Positions 6,540 through 12,958 of a stretch of DNA of 12,958 nucleotides are shown in pieces (the stretch's first letter is position 1; each line of letters starts with the position of its first letter). The notes beneath the pieces were generated by a model. The model saw nothing but the letters and a program-made list of their open reading frames with translations. It ran no database searches and was not told the origin of the DNA. The position numbers were made by a program, and so were the translations under genes. Origin of the DNA: an uncultured Rikenellaceae bacterium (GTDB lineage Bacteria; Bacteroidota; Bacteroidia; Bacteroidales; Rikenellaceae); NCBI GenBank assembly GCA_910588925.1, contig CAJURV010000059.1, positions 1 to 12,958 of the forward strand, given 5' to 3'.

Positions 6540-7871
6540 ATGTTGAAGACATTCAAAATAGGAGGTATTCATCCTAACGACAACAAGATCAGTAAAGGAG
6601 CCCCCATCGAGGCGATGCCTCTGCCCGAGAAGGTGATAATACCGCTCTCGCAACATATAGGCGCTCCCGCCCAGCCGTGCGTAGCCAAAGGCGACAAGGT
6701 GAAGGTGGGCGACCTTATAGGCACGGCCAGCGGTTTCGTCTCGTCTAACATACACTCGTCTGTGAGCGGCACCGTGGTAGCGGTAGACGCCCAGCCGGAC
6801 GCGTCGGGGGTACGCAAACCCTCGGTCACTATAGCCGTGGAGGGCGACGAGTGGAACGAAAACATATTGCGCGACGCCACAGAGCTCCCCGACCTCGATG
6901 CCAAAGCCATCATAGACGCGGTGGCTGTGGCCGGTGTAGTAGGCATGGGCGGCGCGACGTTTCCCACGCAGGTAAAACTATCGGTGCCCCCGGGTAAGAA
7001 AGCCGAATTCCTTATAATAAACGGTGTGGAGTGCGAGCCATATCTCACTGCCGACCACAGGGTGATGCTCGAGCGTCCCGACGAACTGTTGACGGGCGTG
7101 GAGTTGCTGTGCAGGGCTTTGTCGGTGGATAAGGCGTTCATAGGCATAGAGAACAACAAACCCGACGCCATAAGACTGCTCGGCGAAAAGGCCGCGGCAC
7201 ACAAAGGTGTATCCATAGAGGTAGTGCCTCTAAAGGTACAATACCCGCAGGGCGGCGAAAAACAGCTCATCGACGCCGTAGTGGGGCGTCAGGTGCCCTC
7301 GGGAGCCCTCCCTATAGATACCGGCGCGGTAGTACAGAACGCAGGCACGGCATTGGCAGTATACGAGGCGGTAGTAAAACGCAAGCCTCTCTTCGAGCGG
7401 GTAGTTACGGTGACCGGCAAACCGCTCGCCTCTCCGCGTAACCTGTTGGTGCGTGTGGGAACCCCTCTGCGGGCGCTCATCGACTATTGCGGCGGAATGA
7501 ACGAAAGCGTAGGCAAAGCTATAGGCGGCGGCCCTATGATGGGACGTGCAATCTGCAATCTCGACGGCAGTGTCACCAAAGGCACGTCGGGCGTTCTGCT
7601 CATGGACGCGAGCGAGTCGACGCGCTCCGAGGCCGGCCCCTGCATACGGTGCGGCAAGTGCGTATCGGTATGCCCTATGGGATTGGAACCCTACCTCATC
7701 AACGCCATGACGAAAAAAGGCAGGATAGCCGAGACAGAATCGCTTCACCCGTACGACTGTATAGAATGCGGTTCATGCTCGTTCACCTGTCCTGCACGCA
7801 TACCTCTGTTAGACTATATCCGATTGGCCAAGACCGAGGTAATGAAGATAATGCGTGCCCGTAAATCCTAA
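6540..7871 (+). CDS. rnfC: Rnf complex subunit C, NADH/FMN-binding
   Basis: RnfC is the peripheral subunit that exchanges electrons with NAD+/NADH. The protein has 443 residues from the ATG at 6540, which gives the typical beginning MLKTFKIGGIHP. An in-frame ATG at 6519 would add seven residues and cannot be excluded. Parts in order: an N-terminal barrel-sandwich domain (about 5-100); the complex I 51-kDa-like FMN/NADH domain with GMGGATFPT at 135-143 and NGVECEPYLTADHR near 161-174; an SLBB-like region (about 250-325); and two ferredoxin motifs with Cys368/371/374/378 and Cys407/410/413/417. It lacks the long repeated C-terminal tail of enterobacterial RnfC, as in other short forms. The gap to rnfD is 26 nt. 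Confidence 0.95.
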   Translation: MLKTFKIGGIHPNDNKISKGAPIEAMPLPEKVIIPLSQHIGAPAQPCVAKGDKVKVGDLIGTASGFVSSNIHSSVSGTVVAVDAQPDASGVRKPSVTIAVEGDEWNENILRDATELPDLDAKAIIDAVAVAGVVGMGGATFPTQVKLSVPPGKKAEFLIINGVECEPYLTADHRVMLERPDELLTGVELLCRALSVDKAFIGIENNKPDAIRLLGEKAAAHKGVSIEVVPLKVQYPQGGEKQLIDAVVGRQVPSGALPIDTGAVVQNAGTALAVYEAVVKRKPLFERVVTVTGKPLASPRNLLVRVGTPLRALIDYCGGMNESVGKAIGGGPMMGRAICNLDGSVTKGTSGVLLMDASESTRSEAGPCIRCGKCVSVCPMGLEPYLINAMTKKGRIAETESLHPYDCIECGSCSFTCPARIPLLDYIRLAKTEVMKIMRARKS

Positions 7872-7897
7872 CCCTGTAAATAAAAACAATAGATATA

Positions 7898-8884
7898 ATG
7901 GAGAAAAAATTGGTTGTATCGCCGTCGCCTCATATCCACTCGGGCAATTCCACCCAGAGGCTCATGTGCGATGTGATAATAGCGCTGATACCCGCTTTTA
8001 TCGTGTCGGTGATATTCTACGGCTTCAATGCCTTGATTATAGCCGCCATAGCGATAGTGACGTGTCTTGCCACCGAGTATCTAATCACACGTTTCATGCT
8101 GGGACGCGAAAATACCCTTTGGGACTACTCGGCCGCTCTCACCGGCTTCCTGCTGGCATTCAACCTGCCGCCGGCTGTGCCTTGGTGGATAGTGGTGTTA
8201 GGCTCCATAGTAGCCATAGGCGTGGGTAAGATGTCGTTCGGCGGCTTGGGACGCAACCCTTTCAACCCGGCATTGGTGGGCCGCGTCTTCTTGCTCATAT
8301 CGTTCCCGGTGCAGATGACCACTTTCTACCACCCCGCCGCCCTCGACGGCACATCCGGCGCTACACCGCTGGCAGTGGTAAAAGAGGCGGTAAAGAATCA
8401 TCAGAGCCTCTCGGAGGTAATGCCGCAGTTCTCGTACTCCGACATGTTGCTCGGTAACATGGCCGGATCTATGGGCGAGATAGCCGCTTTCGCGCTTATT
8501 CTCGGCTTCATATACCTTTTGGTGCGTCGCGTGATAACATGGCGCGTGCCGGTGTATGTGCTCGGCACTATGTTCATATTCAGCGGCATATTGTGGCTCA
8601 TAGATCCCGAACATTTCGTAGATCCGCTCTTCCACCTGCTCACGGGCGGCGCGTTGCTCGGAGCTATATATATGGCAACAGACTACGTGACCTCGCCGAT
8701 GACAAAGGGCGGCATGCTCTTTTACGGAGCCGGCATAGGCCTGATAACCATATTGATACGTACATGGGGCGCATATCCGGAAGGAATTTCTTTCGCAATA
8801 CTCATAATGAATGCGGCGGTGCCTCTTATTAACAAATACTCTCACCCCAAACGCTTCGGCAAAACGGTGACTAAAAAAGCGTAA
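7898..8884 (+). CDS. rnfD: Rnf complex subunit D, flavinylated membrane subunit
   Basis: RnfD is an NqrB-like integral membrane subunit thought to take part in coupling electron flow to ion transport. The 328 residues start MEKKLVVSPSPHIHSG, typical of the family, and carry several membrane segments (for example about 25-66, 78-110, 124-137, 185-212, 217-235 and 265-310). SGATPL at 153-158 is the flavin attachment motif, so Thr156 is the predicted site of covalent FMN, added by an ApbE-type transferase that is not in this window. FGGLGRNPFNPALVGR (114-129) is also a family hallmark. It lies 26 nt after rnfC and 4 nt before rnfG. Confidence 0.95.
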   Translation: MEKKLVVSPSPHIHSGNSTQRLMCDVIIALIPAFIVSVIFYGFNALIIAAIAIVTCLATEYLITRFMLGRENTLWDYSAALTGFLLAFNLPPAVPWWIVVLGSIVAIGVGKMSFGGLGRNPFNPALVGRVFLLISFPVQMTTFYHPAALDGTSGATPLAVVKEAVKNHQSLSEVMPQFSYSDMLLGNMAGSMGEIAAFALILGFIYLLVRRVITWRVPVYVLGTMFIFSGILWLIDPEHFVDPLFHLLTGGALLGAIYMATDYVTSPMTKGGMLFYGAGIGLITILIRTWGAYPEGISFAILIMNAAVPLINKYSHPKRFGKTVTKKA

Positions 8885-8888
8885 GGTT

Positions 8889-9452
8889 ATGAAATCGTCA
8901 TTGAAAAACATGGTGATGGTACTGTTTCTCATCACACTGATATGCTCCGCGGCGATAGGCGGCATATACGAACTTACCAAAGATCCGATCGACGCGGCCA
9001 AACAGGCCAAGACCACTGCGGCCATATCGGAGGTGTTACCTTCGTTCGACCGGGTGGAGAACCCCGAAGTGAAAGATGTGGACGGCGACAAGATGAAGAT
9101 ATACAAAGCCGTAACCGGTAACGAAATTACGGGATATGCCATAGAGACATTCTCCAAGAAAGGGTTCGGCGGCACTATCCGCATAATGGTCGGCTTCAAG
9201 CCCGACGGCACGATCTGCGGCACCTCGGTCATATCCCATTCGGAGACCCCGGGCCTCGGAGACAAGATAGACAAGAGCAAATCGGACTTCTCCAGACAGT
9301 TCGAGGGCAAGAACCCCGCAACGTTCCGTCTCGGCGTCAAGAAAGACGGTGCCGGAGACGTGGACGCCATAACGGCATCTACCATATCGTCGCGTGCATT
9401 TACTGACGCCGTTAAGCGTGCTTACGAAGAAATGAAATCTTATATTAAGTAA
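8889..9452 (+). CDS. rnfG: Rnf complex subunit G, flavinylated
   Basis: RnfG carries covalently bound FMN on the outer face of the membrane and passes electrons within the complex. It has 187 residues: one N-terminal membrane anchor (about 8-28), then an FMN-binding domain with SHSETPGLGDKI (116-127) and DAITASTISS (159-168). Thr165 is the likely flavin-linked residue. The usual motif is S/T-G/A-A/S-T, here T-A-S-T. The gene fits tightly between rnfD (4 nt) and rnfE (3 nt). Confidence 0.94.
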   Translation: MKSSLKNMVMVLFLITLICSAAIGGIYELTKDPIDAAKQAKTTAAISEVLPSFDRVENPEVKDVDGDKMKIYKAVTGNEITGYAIETFSKKGFGGTIRIMVGFKPDGTICGTSVISHSETPGLGDKIDKSKSDFSRQFEGKNPATFRLGVKKDGAGDVDAITASTISSRAFTDAVKRAYEEMKSYIK

Positions 9453-9455
9453 GAA

Positions 9456-10049
9456 ATGACTAATTTACAAGTATTTACAAAAGGCTTCGTTAAAGAGAAC
9501 CCCACGTTCGCGCTCCTTTTGGGCATGTGTCCCACATTGGGAACGACCACATCGTCGATAAACGGCATGAGCATGGGGCTGGCGACTATGTTCGTTCTGA
9601 TTCTCTCCAACATAGTGATATCCGTCATAAAGAACGTCATTCCCGACAAGGTGCGCATACCCGCGTTCATAGTGGTGATAGCCACCTTGGTGACGCTGTT
9701 GCAGCTCTTCATGGAGGCATACGTTCCGGCCATATATGAAACGCTCGGGGTGTTCATCCCGCTAATCGTCGTAAACTGTATCATTCTCGGACGTGCCGAA
9801 GCGTTCGCATCCAAGAATAGCATATTCAAATCGGCGCTCGACGGTGCAGGCATAGGCATAGGCTTCACCATATCGCTGACATTGCTCGGTACGGTGCGCG
9901 AATTTCTGGGAAGTGCATCGGTATTCGGCTACAAGATAGAAGCTCTGCAACCTTACGGCATGTTGGTGTTCGTATTGGCGCCGGGTGCGTTCATAGCGCT
10001 GGGCTATCTGATGGTATTGTTCAACAAGGCAACGGCTAAAATAAGATAA
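9456..10049 (+). CDS. rnfE: Rnf complex subunit E, membrane subunit
   Basis: RnfE is an integral membrane subunit homologous to NqrD. With RnfA it forms the pseudo-symmetric membrane core that binds an intramembrane iron-sulfur cluster. The 197 residues contain about six hydrophobic segments. The conserved LLLGMCPTLGTTTSS (20-34) and VVNCIILGRAEAFA (104-117) are visible, each with the cysteine expected in the core (Cys25 and Cys107). The gaps on both sides are 3 nt, so translation is probably coupled. Confidence 0.95.
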   Translation: MTNLQVFTKGFVKENPTFALLLGMCPTLGTTTSSINGMSMGLATMFVLILSNIVISVIKNVIPDKVRIPAFIVVIATLVTLLQLFMEAYVPAIYETLGVFIPLIVVNCIILGRAEAFASKNSIFKSALDGAGIGIGFTISLTLLGTVREFLGSASVFGYKIEALQPYGMLVFVLAPGAFIALGYLMVLFNKATAKIR

Positions 10050-10052
10050 AGA

Positions 10053-10625
10053 ATGGAATATTTAGCAATCATAATAGCCTCGATATTCGTCAACAATATC
10101 GTGCTCGCTCAGTTCCTCGGGATATGTCCTTTCCTCGGGGTGTCGAGTAAGGTGGAGACCTCGTTGGGGATGGGTGCGGCCGTAACTTTCGTTATGGCGA
10201 TATCGTCCATAGCGGCCTACCTAATTCAGTATTACGTGCTCGAACCGCTCGGCATAGGCTTCTTGCAGACAATAGCGTTCATACTCGTGATAGCCGCCCT
10301 CGTGCAGATGGTGGAGATCATACTCAAGAAGATGAGTCCTGCGCTCTATCAGGCGCTCGGCATATTCCTGCCTCTGATTACCACCAACTGCGCCGTGCTC
10401 GGTGTGGCTATACTGTTGGTGCAGAAAGAGTACAACCTGCTCGAATCGGTAACTTTCGCCGTCTCTACGGCAATAGGCTTCACTTTGGCTATGGTACTGT
10501 TCGCCGGATTGAGAGAACGGCTCGAACTGGCCGACCTGCCCAAAGCCATGAAAGGTGTGCCGGTAGCTCTTCTTACCGCCGGCATATTAGCCATGGCGTT
10601 TATGGGCTTCTCCGGGTTGGTGTAA
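10053..10625 (+). CDS. rnfA: Rnf complex subunit A, membrane subunit
   Basis: RnfA is the NqrE-like partner of RnfE in the membrane core. Its 190 residues have about six membrane segments. Visible family motifs are VLAQFLGICPFLGVS (17-31), ITTNCAVLGVAIL (108-120) and the final GFSGLV. The two motif cysteines (Cys25 and Cys112) correspond to those in RnfE. It is the last gene of the run. A 14-bp hairpin begins 33 nt after its stop codon, and the next gene is convergent, so the operon ends here. Confidence 0.95.
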   Translation: MEYLAIIIASIFVNNIVLAQFLGICPFLGVSSKVETSLGMGAAVTFVMAISSIAAYLIQYYVLEPLGIGFLQTIAFILVIAALVQMVEIILKKMSPALYQALGIFLPLITTNCAVLGVAILLVQKEYNLLESVTFAVSTAIGFTLAMVLFAGLRERLELADLPKAMKGVPVALLTAGILAMAFMGFSGLV

Positions 10626-10658
10626 TAGTATCGCTTACCGGTATTCGGTGATATAACC

Positions 10659-10694
10659 AAATCGGTCTGTTCAACAAAGCGAACAGACCGATTT
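10659..10694. terminator. Bidirectional hairpin between convergent genes
   Basis: AAATCGGTCTGTTC (10659-10672) and GAACAGACCGATTT (10681-10694) are perfect reverse complements around an 8-base loop. The stem ends in T-runs on both strands (ATTT), though these are short. It lies about 35-40 nt downstream of both rnfA (+) and the convergent YczE-like gene (-), the usual place for a shared terminator. Confidence 0.8.
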
Positions 10695-10735
10695 CATATT
10701 ATATCCCTATAATCTCCGGCATATCAAACAGCCGT

Positions 10736-11488
10736 TCATCTTTTCGAGCTATCGCCGAAACGATATACGAGCCGCGCCAACCCGAACAGATAACGCCTGA
10801 ATCCGGGAATATAAGCCAATAAACGGTCGAACCACCCCAAATGCGGCGATACGAACCTCACCACAAGCCCTACGTATATCATGGCGAATATAGTTCCGAT
10901 GCCTATGACGTTCCATTGCCAGCTTCCGAAGAAGATGTAGCATCCGGCGACGGCGAGACACACGAGAGTAGTATCGACCGCTATCTTGACCTTGGCGAAA
11001 GGGCGATGCGTCACTTGACTGATAACTATGGATATCCCCTCGCTCGGCATTGTCACCGACCCGCATCTGACCTCGAAAGCGATACCTATGCCCATGACCG
11101 TGCACCCTGCGAGCTGAACGAGCGACTGCGATAACAGACCGGAACATTCTATACCGGAGGTCAGGAACATATTTACGTCTATCAGCCAACCGAACACAAA
11201 CCCTATGGCTAACTGAAACAACTGCATGGGGTCGAATCTCTTTCGCAGTATGATAATCTGACAAAACACCAGCACGAAGTTCATGGCAATAGTGTAGCCG
11301 CCTATAGTCCATGCCGGAACGGCGCCTGTAGCTCCAGCCAATGAGAAGACGAACGGCAAGGAGGATATGACACTGCTCCCCAAACACGATTTCACACAGA
11401 GCACTACACCTAACGTCATCATATACAACGATACGAGTAGCAACAGGTGTTGCCAAACAAACGATATTATCTTTTCTTTCGTAGTCAT
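10736..11488 (-). CDS. YczE/DUF6198-like integral membrane protein
   Basis: This 250-residue multi-pass membrane protein most resembles the YczE/DUF6198 group (related in style to YitT), whose substrate is unknown. It starts MTTKEKIISFVWQHLLLL; five or six hydrophobic segments are visible (about 10-33, 55-75, 80-100, 118-142, 164-185 and 190-210). Family-type features are GVVLCVKSCLGSSVISSLP near 27-45, MPSEGISIVISQVT near 147-160 and KIAVDTTLV near 168-176. It ends in a basic tail. An in-frame ATG at 11578 lies inside the neighbouring terminator hairpin and would add 30 non-hydrophobic residues, so the start at 11488, just after a promoter-like site, is preferred. The gene has no operon partner. 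A transporter or lipid-related role is a guess. Confidence 0.78.
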   Translation of the reverse strand: MTTKEKIISFVWQHLLLLVSLYMMTLGVVLCVKSCLGSSVISSLPFVFSLAGATGAVPAWTIGGYTIAMNFVLVFCQIIILRKRFDPMQLFQLAIGFVFGWLIDVNMFLTSGIECSGLLSQSLVQLAGCTVMGIGIAFEVRCGSVTMPSEGISIVISQVTHRPFAKVKIAVDTTLVCLAVAGCYIFFGSWQWNVIGIGTIFAMIYVGLVVRFVSPHLGWFDRLLAYIPGFRRYLFGLARLVYRFGDSSKR

Positions 11489-11529
11489 AAAATTATCCCT
11501 TTCATACGCTTTGGCGGATATACCGGCGA

Positions 11530-11562
11530 CAAAACTAAAAACACGCCGCATATCATCACAAA
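11530..11562 (-). promoter_or_regulatory. Bacteroidota-type promoter for the YczE-like gene
   Basis: On the minus strand TAGTTTTG (11537-11530) fits TAnnTTTG, with TTTG (11562-11559) 21 bp upstream. The -33 element coincides with the T-run of the upstream yqeY terminator. The start site would be near 11524, about 36 nt before the ATG at 11488. Confidence 0.45.
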
Positions 11563-11591
11563 AAGGATCGGCAGACAATGTCTGCCGATCC
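11561..11591 (-). terminator. Rho-independent terminator of the yqeY-like gene
   Basis: GGATCGGCAGAC (11565-11576) and GTCTGCCGATCC (11580-11591) are perfect complements around a 3-base loop. On the minus strand a T-run follows at once (11564-11561 and neighbouring bases). It begins 20 nt after the stop codon of the gene at 11611-12060 and insulates it from the YczE-like gene. Confidence 0.88.
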
Positions 11592-11610
11592 CTATAATAC
11601 GACCTATTTA

Positions 11611-12060
11611 TTATCCGAGCAACTCTTTGACTTTCGCCGATATGGCACTTCCGTCGGTGCGGCCCGCCAGCTCTTTGCTCGCCACACCCATCACCTTACC
11701 CATCTCTTTCATAGACGATGCTCCGGTCCTTGCTATTATCTCTTTGAGTGCAGCGGTAAGCTCCTCATCGGTGAGCTTCGCCGGCAAGAATGAGTTGAGC
11801 ACCTCTAACTGGCCGCTCTCTTGCATATAAAGCTCCTCCCTGCCGTGCTCTTTGTATATGGCGGCCGATTCGGTGCTTTGTTTGGCCAGATTCTGTATGA
11901 GCTTCAGGCAAGCGGCGTCGTCTATCTCTCCGCCGGCACCCGGTTTGGTCTTGGCTTCGAGTATAACCTTCTTGATATTGCGCAACGCCTCGAGCTTTAT
12001 CTTGTCACGAGACTTCATGGCCTCTTTGATGCCTTCGTTAACTTGTTCTTCTATCGACAT
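11611..12060 (-). CDS. yqeY: GatB/YqeY-domain protein
   Basis: This 149-residue protein is a stand-alone YqeY-like protein. The family shares its helical fold with the tail of the GatB subunit of tRNA amidotransferase and probably touches tRNA, but its cellular job is not settled. Visible family features are the basic N-terminal helix with KLEALRNIKKVILEAK (22-37), the middle KQSTESAAIYKEHGREEL (60-77), LNSFLPAKLTDEEL (87-100), and the end MGKVMGVASKELAGRTDGS (119-137). The length is normal and the gene looks intact. It has its own promoter, an unusually good Shine-Dalgarno sequence and its own terminator, so it is monocistronic. Confidence 0.93.
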   Translation of the reverse strand: MSIEEQVNEGIKEAMKSRDKIKLEALRNIKKVILEAKTKPGAGGEIDDAACLKLIQNLAKQSTESAAIYKEHGREELYMQESGQLEVLNSFLPAKLTDEELTAALKEIIARTGASSMKEMGKVMGVASKELAGRTDGSAISAKVKELLG

Positions 12061-12066
12061 TTCCTT

Positions 12067-12073
12067 CTCCTTT
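12067..12073 (-). promoter_or_regulatory. Strong Shine-Dalgarno site of yqeY
   Basis: AAAGGAG on the minus strand (12073-12067) stands 6 nt before the ATG at 12060. Such a match is uncommon in Bacteroidota, whose genes mostly lack Shine-Dalgarno sequences, and none of the other genes here has one this clear. It fixes the start codon. Confidence 0.65.
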
Positions 12074-12090
12074 CTTCATTAGAACATCCA

Positions 12091-12121
12091 CGAAGATACG
12101 AAATTCCTCCAAAAAATCAAA
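12091..12121 (-). promoter_or_regulatory. Bacteroidota-type promoter for yqeY
   Basis: On the minus strand TTTG (12121-12118) is followed, after exactly 19 bp, by TATCTTCG (12098-12091), one base off TAnnTTTG. Transcription would start near 12085, giving a leader of about 25 nt that contains the Shine-Dalgarno site. Confidence 0.55.
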
Positions 12122-12228
12122 ATATAAGAGCTACACGGTGGATTACCTTAGAATATATAAGTTTTTCTTGCTATTATCCTTAAAATTACCTATTTTTGAT
12201 GTATCGTAAATTATAATCCATACAGAAT

Positions 12229-12958
12229 ATGAAAGCAACACATCTATTCCTTAAAAAGATCGGCATTCTATCCATCGCTACGCTGCTGATTGCCGGGTGC
12301 ACATCCGATCCCCAAAAACAGGACGAGCCCACTCCACCCTCTCCCGAAATCCCGGAAGAACCCGAAGAGCCTGTAGACGACCTGACCGCCTTCTTTTACA
12401 AACATATGAACGGCGAGACGGCTTTGTGGAGCGATAGCGAACCCATCTCCGCCGATCAGATCGTCGCCAAACGCGAGGAGGTATGGAACCTATGGAAAAA
12501 GGCTTGCGAAAGTTACAACGAAGAAAAACTCATCGCTCTGAATACATTGGGCTCTAACAGCACGGGCAGATGGAAACTCCCTGCAAATCTGGAACCTAAC
12601 GCCACCATGCCATACTATTGGGGCACCAAAGGCACGGAGCCTGCAGATGGCTACCCTCTGTTCCTATATCTGCACGGCTCGGGCGATAAAGAGAGCGAAT
12701 GGATTACCGGACTAAACATCTGTAGCGGGTTCGACGACGCCCCCTCGGCATACTTCATACCGCAGATTCCCAACACCGGCAACTACTACCGTTGGTGGCA
12801 GAAAGCCAAACAGTTCGCATGGGAAAAACTGTTGCGTCTGGCGTTTGCCTCGGGCAAGATCGACCCCGACAGGGTATATTTCTTCGGTATCTCGGAAGGC
12901 GGCTACGGAAGCCAGCGTTTGGCGTCGTTCTATGCCGACTATCTGGCCGGTGCCGGTC
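12229..12958 (+). CDS. Secreted alpha/beta-hydrolase lipoprotein, 3' end cut
   Basis: The frame opens with ATG at 12229 and runs 243 codons to the window edge without a stop, so the C-terminus is missing. A lipoprotein signal peptide ends in the lipobox I-A-G-C (Cys24). A Pro/Glu-rich linker (about 32-50) follows, then a helical region. The hydrolase fold begins near 140: YLHGSGDKESEW (147-158) would supply the oxyanion hole, and GISEGG (220-225) is a G-x-S-x-G nucleophile elbow with Ser222 as the probable nucleophile. The acid and histidine must lie beyond the edge. It could be a carboxylesterase or peptidase-like hydrolase acting on polysaccharide side groups or peptides; the substrate is unknown. 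Isoleucine codons are nearly all ATC or ATT (10 ATC, 4 ATT, 1 ATA), unlike neighbouring genes that favour ATA. No clear promoter match was found in the AT-rich 168 nt upstream. Confidence 0.8.
   Translation, partial: MKATHLFLKKIGILSIATLLIAGCTSDPQKQDEPTPPSPEIPEEPEEPVDDLTAFFYKHMNGETALWSDSEPISADQIVAKREEVWNLWKKACESYNEEKLIALNTLGSNSTGRWKLPANLEPNATMPYYWGTKGTEPADGYPLFLYLHGSGDKESEWITGLNICSGFDDAPSAYFIPQIPNTGNYYRWWQKAKQFAWEKLLRLAFASGKIDPDRVYFFGISEGGYGSQRLASFYADYLAGAG

Noticed and set aside
8198..9385. 395-codon minus-strand ORF opposite rnfD and rnfG
   Set aside because: It spans two well-recognised genes and their junction and shows no domain of its own, so it is a shadow frame.

Overview
The window looks like a Bacteroidales-type chromosome segment (phylum Bacteroidota, anaerobic gut or gut-like lineage). 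The evidence is a Bacteroidota-style promoter pattern (TTTG, about 19-21 bp, TAnnTTTG) in front of four genes, lipoprotein signal peptides on a GH20 hexosaminidase and a hydrolase, a cysteine-rich RnfB next to an RseC-type protein, and Shine-Dalgarno sequences that are mostly absent. The genus cannot be fixed from the sequence. Isoleucine is written mostly as ATA although the genes are otherwise fairly GC-rich.

Layout. 1-809: no convincing gene. It holds a 27-28 bp imperfect inverted repeat at the left edge (1-110) and many short GC-rich hairpins and direct repeats (about 242-736). 810-974 (-): a tiny hydrophobic reading frame split by one in-frame TAA, either a 35-codon membrane peptide or a broken 54-codon one. 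1016-3307 (-): a GH20 beta-N-acetylhexosaminidase lipoprotein. 3308-3439: back-to-back divergent promoters. 3440-10625 (+): an apparent operon nadE - rseC-like - rnfB - rnfC - rnfD - rnfG - rnfE - rnfA, with gaps of 0-26 nt except 102 nt before rnfC. It ends at a 14-bp hairpin shared with the convergent gene. 10736-11488 (-): a YczE/DUF6198-like membrane protein. 11611-12060 (-): a GatB/YqeY-domain protein, with a terminator between these two genes. 12229 to the right edge (+): the start of a secreted alpha/beta-hydrolase lipoprotein, cut by the window end.

How the genes fit together. The Rnf complex moves electrons between ferredoxin and NAD+ and couples this to ion transport across the membrane. 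All six subunits are present and look intact, including the flavinylation threonines of RnfD and RnfG. The first gene of the run makes NAD+, the electron carrier used by Rnf, so the operon links cofactor supply to cofactor use.

The most unusual point is in that NAD synthase. It keeps a full nitrilase-type glutaminase domain, but the position of the catalytic cysteine is glycine and the nearby substrate-loop motif is also altered. The glutaminase site is therefore probably dead, although the synthase half looks intact. I see no new multi-gene system such as a defence island or a CRISPR array. The other points of interest are the structured left edge, the split micro-ORF, the nested inverted repeats between rnfB and rnfC, and the different codon use of the last gene.
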